Origin: Camillea tinctor
Lineage: Eukaryota > Ascomycota > Sordariomycetes > Xylariales > Xylariaceae
Length of the DNA stretch: 64,000 nt
NCBI GenBank assembly: GCA_022578605.1
Contig: MU394063.1
Coordinates: forward strand, 703,539 to 767,538
Reading direction: 5' to 3'
Below are positions 1 to 13,770 of the stretch, piece by piece (position 1 is the stretch's first letter; the number at the start of each line of letters is the position of its first letter). Under the pieces are notes generated by a model. The model saw nothing but the letters and a program-made list of their open reading frames with translations, did not search any database and was not told the origin of the DNA. The translations under genes were made by a program, and so were the position numbers.

Positions 1-3000
1 CCTTGTTGGGAAGAATGAAGAGAGAGTCATTTTTAGGCAGTTTATTCGTTTGCTATACAGGGTATGGTATGTGGCTCCCTTTGCGCCTATGAAGTACATG
101 CGTAGACGAGTGTGACAAAGCTGGTCGACCGATATATTAAGGGGGTAAGGGTAGCTAGGATTTGTTCTCACCGAGATCATGGATCTAAGTTAAGTATCTA
201 TGTGAGGATGTATAGGCAAAGACAGAGAACGAACAAAGTTGTTAATCAACTTGTGGGCTTCAGCTATGGAGAGACCAGCTTCCGTACCTCCCTGGTTCCA
301 TATATAAAGACGCACAACGGCTTCTGAATTTTGTTTACTTTAGTACCTAGGTATTCATTTGGTAATTTGCGAATGTTAGCCTAAGTCTATATTATGTGTC
401 TAGAAGGGTCAAGAAAGCCAACGGTCGTCGTTAAATTAAAGCTGGTTTATAATTGATGGCACTTGCCGATCATCTATGTTTTGTCTTTTTTATCCCTTGT
501 TCTAGACTCTGGAAGAAACGAGTACCCCCTTCCCTTCTTCGTCGTCTGGAAGCATGACTGGCGAATTAGCATACAATGACATGACTATAGATTACCTAGG
601 TAGGGAGGAACAAAAGAGAGATCCAAAATAACCAGAAAGCAACGGAAACCCTTGAACTTAAACTACTAAGTTGCCTATATCTTGGCCCCTACCGATCTTG
701 AATATAGATATACTAGTTAGTCATAGTTGATGTTTTCTTTAATGCTGTTTAGTCTCACGTATTATGATGCTCTTGTAGCCCCCAATCTCCAAAATTCCCC
801 TTGAAATCTCATTTTTCTAGTACCCTGCAAATCATTCCAAGTCAAACGACTGAAAATATCGTTTCTTTTCCCCTCTGGTCGGCATGTGTCAGTCAAATGG
901 CATACCAATGCAGCGTTGCATCTAGATGGGTGAAATCCCTGGTTCAAGGGTTCCGTTACCCGTCGAATCGCAATGGAAAGGCCAGACGGGGGACTCATAA
1001 TACAGGGGCTTATTGCTTCGGCCACCTGCTGACGTGCAGGCCCTCCATGATCCCGGATGCTTTCCCCGATCACATCTGATCAGATGATTCCCAGGTCTGA
1101 CAATCTATCTGTCCCAAAGTCTGCCTGCTGGATCTGCTCCTACGTACTGGTCATTAAAACTCGCCCTACAGATCTGAGGATCTGCATAGAATCAATCATG
1201 ATAGGGAGCCATCCAAATAAAGTTGGGACGAGACCACACCCTTCCCCCCAAGAGAGACCAGGTTGGCCTTTCGGCTAGCATCACCACCTTACCTCCCGCT
1301 CCGTCCGTCTGCCCGTCCATCTTTCTGTATGTCTGTATGTCTATCTACCTGGTCACCGAGGGTCGATGATGATGCGGCTACCTAGGGATTGTCGTTCTGC
1401 ATTGGCGGCGGCATGGATACCTGCATGAGGCAGATGGATCTTCGACCAACAGCACCCACCACTGGCGTGAATTGCAATAAGTGTCTCTCCGGGACGTGGG
1501 GGCTGCTTCTTAAGAACCCCAGACCGCTGAAGGTCCCAGTATGCCCCCCTGATGGGTACGGTTTGCCTGAGCTGGCTGTTCAAGCCCGAGCCCTCTAGGA
1601 CAAATTGACACCATGAATCATCGATTGTTATCCAGACCTAGATGGTATGGATTTCTTCCCTTTTCTTTCCGGGATACTCACTACTAAGGCATCACCTCTG
1701 GCCCTTCGTAAACGGACCAACTCGCCTACTATGTCTACTGCCGCTCGCCTGTTAGGCCGTTAGCTGCAAGGTCCCTTGCTGGTGTCACTAAAAACGACAC
1801 ACCCTTAACATATTATATCTTAAATGCCTAGGCGGGAAAACTCTTACCCTCAGTCGATCCGAGCAGCATGTCTTGCTACTAATGTCTTGGTCAGTTCCGG
1901 TCATAAAACCCAGACGTCCTTGCGGTTACTGCCATTCCACCTGAATATCTCTTAATCACGATTAACTAGCCAGCTAGTCTGGGCCACCTCTACGCTTCTC
2001 TTGAAACCGACGCGTCTTTCCGTTTCACCGACATAAAAAAACCACGATCAACCTGCAAATATCAACCATATATGATGAAATATTACAGCTCAGCGCGATC
2101 GAGACAGTGACTGTCACACAGGGACGGGGGAGATGTATGGTTGTTCAAAAAGCCTGGAACACGCTCAAGGCACACCAGGAAGTATCCGGGTCACTGTAAC
2201 CAGATTTTCAATCCCGGAGCGAACATGTGCGACATGATAATTATCAACTACCTAGCACTCATATCACTTCACGGGTGTGCAACAGTGACGTGCCTTACCT
2301 ACCTTGGGCTCAGCATGGCACGGTTGATGGATGGAAAACAGTATTATGCCTCACCCGAAACAACTCGGGCCACCTCACAGGCTCTGCGCCGGCTAATGGC
2401 ACACGTCCCTAGAGAGTTATAGGGGGTCCGGTTCTCTTTTAGACTATCCGCTGCGCCATGCCTGGCCCCAATATGTTCGTCTGGCCGTGTATTGGACCAG
2501 ACGCTTGAGGTCTCAGTTGGTGCTTGGCCTGGCCCAAACTGTGAATATTCTGGCAGAGCACACTGGGGGAACAGAGAGAGAAGGGGGATAGGGGTAGAAA
2601 ATTGGTAGACCTATGACGATTTGACCCCCAAGTTCAAGCGCTGTCGTGAGTAGATCTAAACCAATGATATAAGCGGTCTGTGGTACAGGTTCCGGCTACC
2701 TGCAGTCCTCTCCAGGAGAATGACAGCGGGGCATGCAAGAAGCCACTATGCCTTGGGGGAAAAGAAAAATTTCCGCTGCTACGCTCTCTCGGCTGGCATC
2801 CTCTACGGGCCATGTGGGCTGTCAGTGACAAAGTGTTGCGATCTTTTTTCTTTTCTTTTTCCCACGCTCCCGCCGCGCCCGGAAGCTTGATGAAAGACAA
2901 CATATGACTCGATGTGGTGTGGCTCGGAGAGAATAGCATGGCATTATTATGTCGTACCTCCACTGATTAAATCCCAAAGATCTTGTCCACTCGATACGGG

Positions 3001-6000
3001 TTGCCGTCGCCGGTCAACGAGATGGTCTCCTCTTTGTCTCAACCTTCTTTTTTTTTTTTCTATTCTCGGACGCTATTGAATGGAAGCCTTGGCCATCGCC
3101 CAGCAAACTGGATGGGAGGGAGTCTCTGGTTTGAGAGGGGAATGAAGAGGGTATTTTTGGCTGGACTGAGATCTAGGTGAACTAGACGATGCCTTCTAAC
3201 CTAGTCAATTGTGTTTTACGATAGGTAGGCTGGTAATGCGGATAGCTGAGTAGCAGTAATCAGTCAACTACCAATGATCAGGGGTTTTATGATATGTAGA
3301 GCTTATACAACCTATTATCTCATCTTAAATTACCTGTGCCTCTTAACTAGATGTCATAGTGTCAACCAGCATCGATCGGCGCTGCGCATCTGCAATCTAC
3401 AAGGCACGTCCCGAGGCAACTGTTCTCAAAGGCTTGCACTTATGCCATTATCTCTGCAAGACATCACACTCTGCACGTGGCTGTTTATATGCTAGGAGAC
3501 GAAGAGCCCGTCAAGCTATCAAATCGGATCCCCTGACTAGATCTGCTGAGATATCATCCTGGCTTACAATCTCCGCTCATTGACCAATAACAAGAAAAGA
3601 AAGAAAAGAAGAAGAAAAAACACACGGGCAGAGGAGCTTGGAGGAGGTAATAGTAAAAAGTGACAGGTCACTTATGGGGCTGTTAGAGATTGACGAAATC
3701 GCGTATCACGATTTATGTGGACCCTAGGAGAGGTTCTTCAGCAATAAACTCGTTGGAGAGTGACTTTTTATTTTACCGTGGTCCACTAATAAGGGGCAAA
3801 GAAAGGAGAAGGGATTAGGGGTTACTCAGTCGAGGTAACCTTACCGCTCACGTTGGTCCCTCAGCATAGAGTGAACACAAGCCGGGATGTTCCTCATCTG
3901 CGAAATACTTACCTATTACTTTCTACTACTATTCAAGGTGAGGTTGGGCCGTGATAGCCATGCCAAACGGACGATAGGTCTCCATCAGTTAGAGTAAACT
4001 TGTGTCACACCGTCGGACCTGCGAGACTCAGGATCATATTCGTTTGCGTTGCGTTACGCCGGCCCCGAAATAGGTGGACGCTCTGCACGTCTGATATACT
4101 ACAAGATAGGCCAGAGGTAGGAGGGCAAACATGACGAAAGCCATTTTCTGGTCTATGTTAAGTTTGCTGGCAATGCTTCTTCCCACCTAAGGTATAATCC
4201 GGGGGCGAGCGGAAGCACTGCAAGCAGCAGTCGCCTCACGCGGGTCAAGTGCACATTATCTGTTGACTGGATGGAGAGCTTCCCCCGGTCACTGGTATTT
4301 TCCATTTACCTTTCTTTCTTTTTTCCCCTGCCGCTATGCCCCTGTTTCTCAACCGTTCGTTTGAAAGAACTGGTCATATTCTACCCCGCTGCTGCAGATA
4401 CCATACTAGGCATACCAGAGAGAGCCGCCACTAGATGGTTGACCTATAATGGTTTAGAGCCACCGGCTGTGTCTTCAAATTCTCGTATCATATAGCCCTC
4501 TGTTGCACGGAAGTACCGATGCACATATGCATTAGGTGACGAATACATGCGTTACATAGGGTTGTGTCTTCATATTGCTCAGTGCTGAAGCTCGACTCGC
4601 AGTTCAGTCATCACATTGTCTTACCTGTTGCGTTTGCCTTCCCACCCCCCTTTTTCTTCTCTCTGTCTGCTCACCCTAGTAGGACGGTAGCCGTTGACAA
4701 AGTAACCTCATCGTGTTTGCTCCTTACGCATCCTATGCGGATATCAGTCACTGAGCATAGATATTGTTCTGTCACTTATTCCTCTGCTGTCTCCTGGTTG
4801 ATCGAGGAAAGAGGAGAAAAGAAAATCTCATGTTAAAAGACGTTAGTCGTGGCATTACACCGCATCATTCCTTTATTCTCCCCGATCTATTTGTTCATAC
4901 TGGGATATGTTTCGGAGATGTATTGCCACTCCCTCTTGGTAGTGAAGCTAATCCCACTCCTCAGACCCTGACCCTATAATGGTTTGGCACAAAGTAGGTA
5001 GGCAATAGATGTTTCTTAGAAGAGGTCTCGGCCGACAACCACCATTCCCGCTTCCTTGGGGCTGTGACCAGGAAACTGGGAAGCGCCAGGGGGGGGGGGG
5101 GGGTTAAAGTATGGTATGTACGCATGGGGGATCCGCTCGAGATTGGCGTTCTGCTGTAAATCTCTCTTATTCTAGATCGCCGTCAAGGATGTTAAAAACC
5201 ACCCCTGCCTTACCTTACGGCATAAATGCCCCTAGGAGACTACACTGCTACTGAGTAGGAGGGGGGCAGTTCTGAATTGCACGACCAAGCCGGTTTAGAC
5301 CAGAATGAGCACATGGTTGGACTCTGTTGTTATGCATGTAGAGATATGCGGCCTGCCGCGTCGCCGTCTTGTGCAACGAGGCCAGGCTATTGAACATCTC
5401 TTGCTGTGGACACCTTGTAGACGTGACATCTGCTGTACCATCAACTATCTAGCAAAGAACTTCCATCTAGTACTTTGGAGGCTATCTACCCCGGATGCAA
5501 ACGCCTCTGGACGTTGAGGGCTTGTCTAAGAACAGTTGTACGGGGTATAACATCAATGGAACTTGCAGGAGCCTTCCAATATCTCCTTCAAATCTTTCCT
5601 TGTTAACGGAAGTCTTCCTTCGTTTTAGCAAACTGACAAGTTTGATCAGCTCTTTTGAAACATTCGAGTCTTACAACGAGAGAGACCTGGTGAAGCTCGA
5701 CCTCATCAAGCTGAACTTTTTCAGGGCTTTGATCTTTGACGCCAACCGATTGTCAAACATCCTGACCCCCCCTGGTCTTCCTTTGCAGAACGCTTCATTA
5801 TCCTTTCTCATCAATATTTTGCCTACCCGTCGCAGAACGAAACCACTGGACACCCCCACTATCTGTCGATGTGCCTCCGATAGTACGTGGGTGAGCTGAG
5901 AACAGTTCTTGTCTCTTAAGCATTTGACCGCAGGATTGTTGGGTTCACGAGAAACACAATGGTGTCTCCAACATCGTATTGTGCGCCCAACGACGGAGGC

Positions 6001-6090
6001 AGACGATATAGCCGCGGCTGTCCGCCATATGCCTTCACCTATTCAGATCGGCGCTTTCACCTTCCCTCCCACGAGACACGGACGACTACG
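1..6090. other. Long stretch without a supportable gene, upstream of the Zn2Cys6 gene
   Basis: No open frame here shows a recognisable motif, a consistent exon structure or fungal coding character. The longest frames (about 70-134 codons) overlap each other in several phases. The stretch contains pyrimidine-rich runs, a purine-rich run near 3590-3625, a 15-G homopolymer at 5089-5103 and ACCTAGGT palindromes near 345 and 594. Its position directly upstream of a plus-strand regulator suggests a long promoter and 5' leader. A non-coding RNA cannot be excluded. Confidence 0.5.
5089..5103 (+). repeat. Homopolymer of 15 G
   Basis: An uninterrupted run of 15 G lies in otherwise mixed sequence about 1 kb upstream of the Zn2Cys6 gene. 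Such tracts are prone to length change and to assembly error, so the exact length may not be reliable. Confidence 0.9.
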
Positions 6091-7501
6091 ATGACAGAGC
6101 GTGAGGATCCGGACTCATCGCAGCCACGTAAGCGTATTGCGGTTGCGGTATGTGAGCCCCTTTCTTTCCAATTGCTTTCTCTAGCAGGAAATGTTATCGA
6201 AATGCTGATTCAATGGATTCTAAAGTGCGGCCGGTGCCGGAAACGGAAGATTCGATGCAGCGGCGACACCGGGAACGGCGGCCCGTGTTCGAACTGCAAG
6301 AACGCGGGCCACGAACCTTGCCAGTTTCTACGGGTACGGGCGACTTTCCGTGTCGACTCTACAGAGTCTGTTAATTCATGCTGTTTTTCTAACCGTATTG
6401 TCTTCCTAGGTATCTTCACACGAGGCCCCTATAAGAAACGAAGGCAGCGATTACGGATATAGTCTCGACGCTGGAAGGGCATTTACTAACCAATCTCGTG
6501 GTACCCCTTCCCCTTTGAATCCGAGCACCATCTATGCTCCCCAGATGCCAGCAACGGATGTGCTGCCTCCATACCGCCAGAGCCCGTATCCGTATAATAG
6601 CAAAGGTTACTGCTCAACTATGCCAGGATGGGCGGGGACGTACCCTGATGAGGATGTCGATTATGGCTTGAATTACCCTCCCTACTCAATGTTGAGCCAA
6701 GACCCTTCGAATATGATGCGGAGTTATGGACGGTACGGCTCTGGGGGAACTGTTTATGTCGATCCAGAAGCTTCTGCCTATTCCTACGGAAGCCTGGTGC
6801 ATCGTCCAGCTGCCGTGAATAACGAATCGCAAGGATTCTCACTATCGGGCATGGCAGCATCTCTTCCTGCCGCCACGAATCGCATGGTTCCAGCAGACCG
6901 TTTGCATTCTCAGGTGAATAGAACTTTAACTGGATCTTCTAGTTACCGAGCGGACGGCCTTCCAAGCCACTACTCGAGCTCGAAGACTTCGCCTACGAGC
7001 ACAATATCCGAGGTTGGCTACAGCAGCCTGCCCTCCAACTATGAGCCCCCTTACACATCCTCGAGTGCCTTGAGCTCAAATATTCCACATCGGCCTTCGA
7101 GTCATGCGGACAACGCGTCCTATCAGTCAAGCGGAAGCACTGGATCAGAATCCGTGTACGCGGCAAGCGACCCGGCACTACGGTCAGGAGAGGAGTCCAA
7201 CTCGAACCTCAGTTATATCTATAGCGACACCAAGCTGGATACCTCACGACGAGGCTCTCACTCCAGTGGCGGAGCAAGTACCGCTTCGGTCCTTTCTAAC
7301 GGCCACATATACGTGCCCGAGTCCCATCATTCGCACGCCGCTTCACAGAGCTATGTGGTTCCAGGAGCCCCGGCTTCACAAGGGAGCGGAGGTGATGGAG
7401 CTACAGCGTCGGCAGGTGGAAGTACTGGCAGCAATGGGCACCCACATATGCAGTCCTCGGACGGGCACCGACGATCTGCGGGAAGCCTCCGTGGAGCATA
7501 A
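6091..7501 (+). CDS. Zn2Cys6 fungal transcription factor, Ser/Tyr/Gly-rich C-terminus
   Basis: This is a nuclear DNA-binding regulator of the Gal4-type zinc-cluster class. I read three exons, 6091-6147, 6226-6333 and 6410-7501, with introns of 78 and 76 bp, giving 418 residues. The zinc cluster lies at the N-terminus with cysteines at 20, 23, 30, 40, 43 and 51 (C-x2-C-x6-C-x9-C-x2-C-x7-C), preceded by a basic PRKRIAVA segment. The rest is low complexity, rich in Ser, Tyr, Gly and Pro, and I see no fungal-specific middle homology domain, so this belongs to the short architecture. I chose ATG 6091 because the protein then starts just before the zinc finger. An in-frame ATG at 5959 would add 44 residues that look like leader sequence. 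Regulated targets are unknown. Confidence 0.85.
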
Positions 7502-9535
7502 CTGCCGTCACATTTCCATTCTCTGTATCCCGGTTGGTTGTGCATCTTGGCGATGGCGACCTGCCGTGCGACATTCTTTAGGGCGGGGAGTAGGAAGAAG
7601 GGAGGGATTCAGCCACTGTGCATGCTTGGACGGCATATACACGACCTAAGGTCAGGTATGATGAAAGAGACTAGACTATGCGTTTTTGTTCGCCTTCGCT
7701 GTCCTCCTCTATCGACGGTATTGATTTCCCGGTTCTTATGCTTTAATTCTCTTTGGGACGGTTTACAAAAGAAAACATACACTATCGACAACAGCAACAC
7801 TACACCACCATCACCACCAATAACAGCAATATCAATAACGCCAATATCTATTCAGGGGGTCATTCTCACGTTGGGTTTCATTGCATTTTGCGCCCTTAAA
7901 ACCCCGGCATTGGGTATACCTGGTGGTTGCATCTATTCTATCATCAGGCGATCCCGGGTACCCTGTTTCATCTACTCCAAACAATACTTTCCCGCCACAG
8001 ACAACCTCGATAATAGAACACGCTCTACCCATGGATATACCCCCTCTCCTAGGATATCAAATCGGAGAAGGGCTTGATAGGCGAAGTTAACCCATGTGTG
8101 GCGTTTCGTGTTGCCAGGCATTGAGTTGCGCAGAAATGCAGGCACTGGCACCCAATTATTCGGGCGCTTACAATCCTCCAGATGGTGCATCGTCGTTAAT
8201 CTATCCACTCTCGTAACATACTAGAGACAGAGTGCATATTCTATTAAGGCCTGTCACAGACCAATAGATGCTAGCACGAGGACAAACAAATAGGTGGAAC
8301 GATTAACGGTTGGGTATGCTGGCTATTTCTACTCCGTCTTCAGTTTTTTTCCCTCCTTGGTGTGTCCGTCTGCACTTACTCCATTCCATCTTTTTGTTCC
8401 CCTTCTTTCCTACTTCCTTTCGCGTTTTCTGTCGTATTGTATTTGCATTGCTCCTCTACTACCCAGTGGTAAGAGTCCTTAAGTTTGGAACCAAGGATCC
8501 AAGGGAGAAAAGCTTGTCTTTCGTCTGATTCAGATTTACGATACACACAATCCAGTGGCATAAAAATGGTTAGAGCATTATGGCGGCAAGATCACAGACG
8601 GGGGAAAGAGAAAAAAGAGTGGCCGCCAATTCTATGCGTATTGGCAACTGGTGCTTGGCACCACGAGGGACTAGGGGTGGTTATTATTATTACTGCGTTT
8701 ACCTGCACCGTAATTTTTCCTGATTCTTTGATTCTCGGCATGTCAAAGTACGTTTATTCTTCTCTTTATTTCCCTTTCTCGGATACCAAACAACTAGTGG
8801 TATAATGGGCGGGCTCTTGACACAGGCTGGCTGGCATGTCGAACACTACACATACATACTCGGCATCAGGGGAAGGCATGTAGACCACTTTAAAGTTACA
8901 AGAAATTGTCATAGGTCACCCTAGCTTCTGTTTTTTTTTTCTTTCTTTTTCTTTTTACCCTCTCTCTCTCTATGTTTATTTCTTCCTTTTTACATGTTGG
9001 GGAAGGATTTTACTTGAAGAAAAAAGAATCTTTGCTATAGTCCTTTAAAGAAGCCTGAGAGACACGGAAACTATTGTTTGAGCTCTGATAAAGCACATCA
9101 AAGGGACGGAAAGCGGCAACTTTGCGCTCCATTCAAGTTGTCCTCACCGGAGGTTTGGTAATAACCCATCTGGAACACTATGTACATGTAGCTCGGAGCT
9201 AGTAGTTATTTCCCTTTTCATGTGATCTAAAGTTGTATTCACATTGAATAACTACTACGATTAGTACATAATAATAAACGCATATCTACTAACCTACTAG
9301 ACTAACTTCGGTAATGTGAAGAAACCTGAGGGGTTAACGCCGTTCGGACTTACTGCCGAGCGTATTATCTGCTTCGGCCATCAATTGAGTACACAATCGA
9401 CCTGGAGGAGCATACCCAAGTTTAAGAGACTGACGCTGACTCTTCTCCAAAACGATAATACTATCGCGGGCCATATAAATGAGCTAATAACCACCAAGAT
9501 ACACAAGTTCAACAACAATCCTTGATTATCGCACC
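7502..9535. other. Intergenic: 3' region of the zinc-cluster gene and promoter side of the SDR gene
   Basis: I found no coding region. The segment holds CAC/AAT-type short repeats near 7795-7830, a pyrimidine run near 8930-8975 and ordinary mixed sequence. The two flanking genes are both on the plus strand, so it must contain the terminator of one and the promoter of the other. Confidence 0.5.
9472..9480 (+). promoter_or_regulatory. TATA-like box of the SDR gene
   Basis: CATATAAAT lies 56-64 bp before the ATG at 9536 and is followed by an A/C-rich leader, a usual fungal core-promoter arrangement. Assignment is by position only. Confidence 0.45.
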
Positions 9536-10518
9536 ATGGAGTCTACATATCCACCACAGCCCCCAGAGAATGGTGAGTAACTGCATTAATTGGCATTCAT
9601 TGACATCCATGAAACTCCTCTCTTTCGGGGCATGATTTCTAATAAGTGATAGGGGCAACATTCACTTCTTCTACACATAGCATTCCGTACCCGCTTCTTT
9701 CAACTGCGAGGCATATCGGACACAATGTTTTGATTACTGGAGGAACTAGGGGTATTGGGAGGGCTACTGCAGTGGCTTTTGCTAGGGCTGGGGCGAAAGC
9801 CATCGCAGTAGCAGATATATCCGAAGCTTTCGAGCATCTAGCTAGCGATCTCATTGCGGCTGCGCAAGACAACGGCCACGAACCACCACAGATTGTGCTG
9901 ACGAAGATGGACGTCACTGACGAGGGCAGCGTGCAGAAGTGCGCTGAACTCATCAAGGAAGAATTTAAAGGCAAACTGGATATTTTAGTTAATAATGCTG
10001 GGTATATGACATCAGCGCAGCCTATTCCGGAGTCGGACACGAGAGCCTGGTGGAGGACAATGGAGGTAAACTTGAAAGGTGTCTTCCATACGGCTAAATA
10101 CTTCATACCGCTTTTGCTGGAGAGTCCCAACGGCCCGCAGACCGTGGTCAACATCTCCAGCGTCGCAGCGCACAACCTCCGGCCGATGGCCTCGGCGTAC
10201 GGAACGTCGAAGATGGCAGTGCTGAAATTAACAGAGTTCTTGCTGGTGGAAGCTGGTCATCGAGGTCTCGTCGCCTACTCTGTTCATCCAGGCGCAGTGC
10301 TCACAGAACTTGCTGAAAAGGGCATGCCTCCCGAGACCCTGTATGGACTGAATGATAGTGCCGAATTATCTGGAGCGACCGTTTCTTGGTTGTCGAGCGA
10401 GCGTCGAGCATGGCTTAGTGGACGATATTTAAGTGCTACATGGGACATGAACGAAATACTTAGTCGCAGGTCAGAGATCGAGGAAGTGGATAAGTTGAAG
10501 GTTAGGCTTGTTGTCTAG
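9536..10518 (+). CDS. Short-chain dehydrogenase/reductase (SDR)
   Basis: This is an NAD(P)-dependent oxidoreductase of the classical SDR family, probably cytosolic; its substrate cannot be told from sequence. Exon 1 is 9536-9572 and exon 2 is 9653-10518 (intron 80 bp, phase 1), giving 300 residues. Visible motifs are the Rossmann glycine motif TGGTRGIG (41-48), NNAG (126-129), the catalytic Ser near 182, the YGTSK motif with Tyr195 and Lys199, and the HPG turn after the active site. The Ala-Asp after the second strand (VADIS) suggests NAD preference, which is an inference. The 30-residue N-terminal extension before the Rossmann fold is not typical and depends on the short first exon. The gene converges on a Zn2Cys6 regulator that could control it together with the PLP enzyme beyond. 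Confidence 0.9.
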
Positions 10519-11159
10519 AACACTCAATTCGATATAAAGAGTCCTAAAGGGTTATCTAAAATGATATCGATTAGACTGAGATGCGTAGAATGTCAGGGGC
10601 ACTGGGTCTCATCCACCAAGACCGCATTCATAAATTGTTAAGTATAGATCTGTATTACATGTCTTGGAGAGCTTGAGGGGAATATCTACTTACAGCAGGG
10701 TATCACAAAAAAGAGTCAAGTTTGGCAGTACATATCAATTCAGAACTCGCTACATATTCTCGAATGTTTCCCATGAGCTGATCTTTTCTAAATGAAGCTA
10801 CTATTGAGGTTTTAGTTCTCAAAGCCAGGTTGCCTTTTAGGTGATCATGTAATTTTTGTAGAGTATATATGTATATCTGGCACATTGCTACTTCAACTTA
10901 TCCTCGGAGTTTTCCATATCTTTTCCGTTATGTCTTTTTACTATAACAGTGATGTTGCATATGTATTCATTAGCTAAGGATTATCTAACACGGAGGCTTG
11001 CCTGAGAGACAGGCTATACTAGACATTGATTCCACACACACACACTACATGTATATTAGAGGTGACACACATGTAGCATTCCAACTCGAACCCCTCGTCC
11101 CCGGCTTCATCATCACTAGGATTGGTACCACGAACTATACGCCGGTCACACATAATCGA
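10519..11159. other. Convergent intergenic region between the SDR and regulator genes
   Basis: This gap holds the 3' ends of two converging genes. I see a short CA repeat near 11033-11044 and no coding frame with recognisable content. Confidence 0.5.
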
Positions 11160-13329
11160 TTAACAATGGCGGAACGTATCCCATAGGCTGGGGAAGAGCT
11201 CATCGATGAATGAGGTGTCTTGAATAAACGCATCTTGGGAACTCGGTTCAAAAGAGGGATTTTCTTCGGGGTGGGCCGAGGGCGTCATAAGTTTTTCAAC
11301 AATCTCGGCATGTTGTGCGAGGCAAATGTCGCCGAGGTCCCAGCTTAGCGATTCACGATGCCGACGCAAGGCTGCAATCAGGTCAGATGCTAATCGGAGA
11401 GACATGCTCTCAGTGAGACCAGCGGGAGAACTCTCGGTCTCGAGAGCACATCGGAGCAGAATAGTCACCGTCGATGGGAAGACGAAGGCGCTTGTGGGAA
11501 GCCAGAAGTCCCCTAGCTGCTGCTCTTGCATCTCATTAACTAACAAGACGATATCCTCTGCCGTCCGCCGAACATGTATATATCGGGTTGCTAGGCCATC
11601 GTCGTCCACATCGTTTTTAGAGCGGTCGTCGTCTAACTGTATCCGGTGCGTGAGTAGCTGTAAGGAGAGGTAGGACAATCGCAAATTTGCTGCTCCCGGG
11701 AGGGTCAACTGGGTTCCACGCGTGATGATCCATCGTACCCTATCCTCTAGACTTTCAACCCACTGGTTGAGTCGGAGTTCGAGATTGCGAACAGGAGTAT
11801 TTGTATCTCGGTTTAAGCAGTAGAGATGGTGCAGATAATAGCCCAGTACATCTGTGAGTCCAGACAGGGCAATAAATATCAGAATAGCTTCCGAGTCGGT
11901 AGGTATAGGGTGATTTGAAACTTATGATAGTAAAGTGTCAATCTGTGCTTCTACTAATGTTTCATGTTGTGAGTAGGGTTACGTACAGTATTCTATCCTT
12001 GGCAAAGGAACATCGTAGAATCCTCTCTGTATATGCGGTGGCGTACCATATGCTAGACTTGACCTGTAGACGGGAGATTAGCCATGCGTATCTGGAACTC
12101 AATTTTCATTACATACCACCTATCGTGTATTAAAAGAGACCACCATATTTTCATACGCAAGGTTTTCTCCGAGAGAGGTATGTCCCAGGAGGAGGGATCA
12201 TGATTAAGACCAAGAGAGTGAGCGAGAGACACGGCACACCCCAGTTGTACCCCGTTTCCTATCAACGAAGTAATCGGTCGCCCCCCGACATTGAGGAGGA
12301 TCGAGGTGATGGTGGAGATCCCGGGAGATAGGTGCATTTCTGAGTAGAGGGCCTCGTTTGCCAAATTCCACACGAAGCGGACATCTGGACATTTATGGGT
12401 TGCGAGTCGAGGCGAGAACTGCCAGTAGACTAAGGTATGAGCATAAAGGCAGGACAAAAGCGCAGGTGACTTCGGAATCAATGTATAGTTATATTAGTAT
12501 TAATGAGTTATGCAATATCTCCGAGGGGGAATAGGCATGAGCATAAGGTATTAAGGGAGTTTCTCACTATGCTATCCTTGGCACTAGAATATTGGCTCCT
12601 GAACGATTCCTTGTCAAGAAGTGGGAAACAGCCGTTAACTTTTTCGAAATACCTATTATTACAGTTAGCCTACTTAGTATATACCTCACCGAAACGGGCG
12701 TATTTCTAGACCCACACAGCAACCAGGTCCTCGACCCAAGGTTCGAGAAGCTTTTCGATAATTTGACATTTTAGATATGAGGGACTGGAGTTAGTCGTGA
12801 GGCCCAATGGCCCTTTGCGGACTGGTGTGAAGAGTATCGGCTTGCTTCCACTTGTTGGCTTCGGGCGGATCAAACGCATACCACTGGTATTACTATTGAC
12901 AGCTGATAGATATTCGGCCAGGACCTGACTGTCGCCTATCACCGCGGGCCCGATGATATGGCGGCTTTCATGTTCGGTGTCGTCAGTTGAAAGCGGAGTT
13001 GGATGACTACCTTGTTGTTCTCCGTCGGTTTCCCATATGCTGGGTGGTTCATTAGCTATTCCATGACTTTGAGTTGGCGTAGTGATCCGCCTCCGGATAG
13101 CTCGCTTGGATGTGGGTCGTTCTCGGCTAGGACTGCCCTGGCTTCTCGGAGGAGTACCGCCAGATTCACGGCTGCTCGGGAAATAGCAATCAGTGCCGTG
13201 GACCCGGCACATTAAACACGCGGGACTACGGGCCTCAACTTTGCAGCGGGACTTGCGGCGACGGCAAGGAAGGCATGCTGGACGCAAATGAGACCTATAA
13301 GGCCTCTCCTGCTGTCCCAAAGAATCCAT
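11160..13329 (-). CDS. Zn2Cys6 transcription factor with fungal-specific middle domain
   Basis: This is a nuclear zinc-cluster regulator of full-size architecture. I read five minus-strand exons: 13329-12716, 12652-12568, 12469-12117, 12063-11987 and 11920-11160. The introns are 63, 98, 53 and 66 bp and all phases close, giving 629 residues. The zinc cluster has cysteines at 19, 22, 29, 38, 41 and 48. A Ser/Thr/Pro-rich linker follows, and then the fungal_trans-type region with typical signatures: YFEKVNGCFPLLD, LYAHTLVYW, GCAVSLAHSLGLN, the RMKIWWSLLIHDRW block and AYGTPPHIQR. No single frame spans the gene, so simple ORF calling would split it into three pieces. It sits 441 bp downstream of the PLP-enzyme gene on the same strand, which makes it a candidate local regulator. 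Confidence 0.88.
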
Positions 13330-13770
13330 TGCTAGAGTGTTCAGAAGTCTGAAAGAGGAATCGAGGACATGAATAGAATACGGGCTAGAAACTATAGATA
13401 TATCTTATGTCTAGGCCCTTTTCCCTCGGGAAACTATGCCTATCGCTCAAACCTATATGCACACCCACAGTCGAAACAATCCACTCTACACTGTAACTAT
13501 CTCTACCCCTGACAAATAACAATGACTGCGGGTAAGCTTTAACAAGACTAAGCGGGACTATAGAACTTAAATATTTTCTCCTATACGTCAATTAAGAAGA
13601 GGTGAGTTAACGATTGACACATGCCCCCCTACCTAAACACAAGAAGGACCTATTACAACATACCTACAATACTATAACCACCTAAACTCTGAAAAGAGTC
13701 ACAGTCATAAGTGAATTGTCATATATATTAAAGCATGTCGTAGAACAATACCTTTGCCCCGCCCTATTCC
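13330..13770. other. Short intergenic gap upstream of the regulator
   Basis: The gap contains the promoter of the minus-strand regulator and the 3' end of the PLP-enzyme gene. I saw no coding signal or distinctive motif. Confidence 0.5.

Noticed and set aside
5495..5899. 134-codon plus-strand frame with an overlapping minus-strand frame (5671-5859)
   Set aside because: Both strands look weakly protein-like, but there is no motif, no splice context and no family I recognise. Treated as upstream sequence of the zinc-cluster gene.
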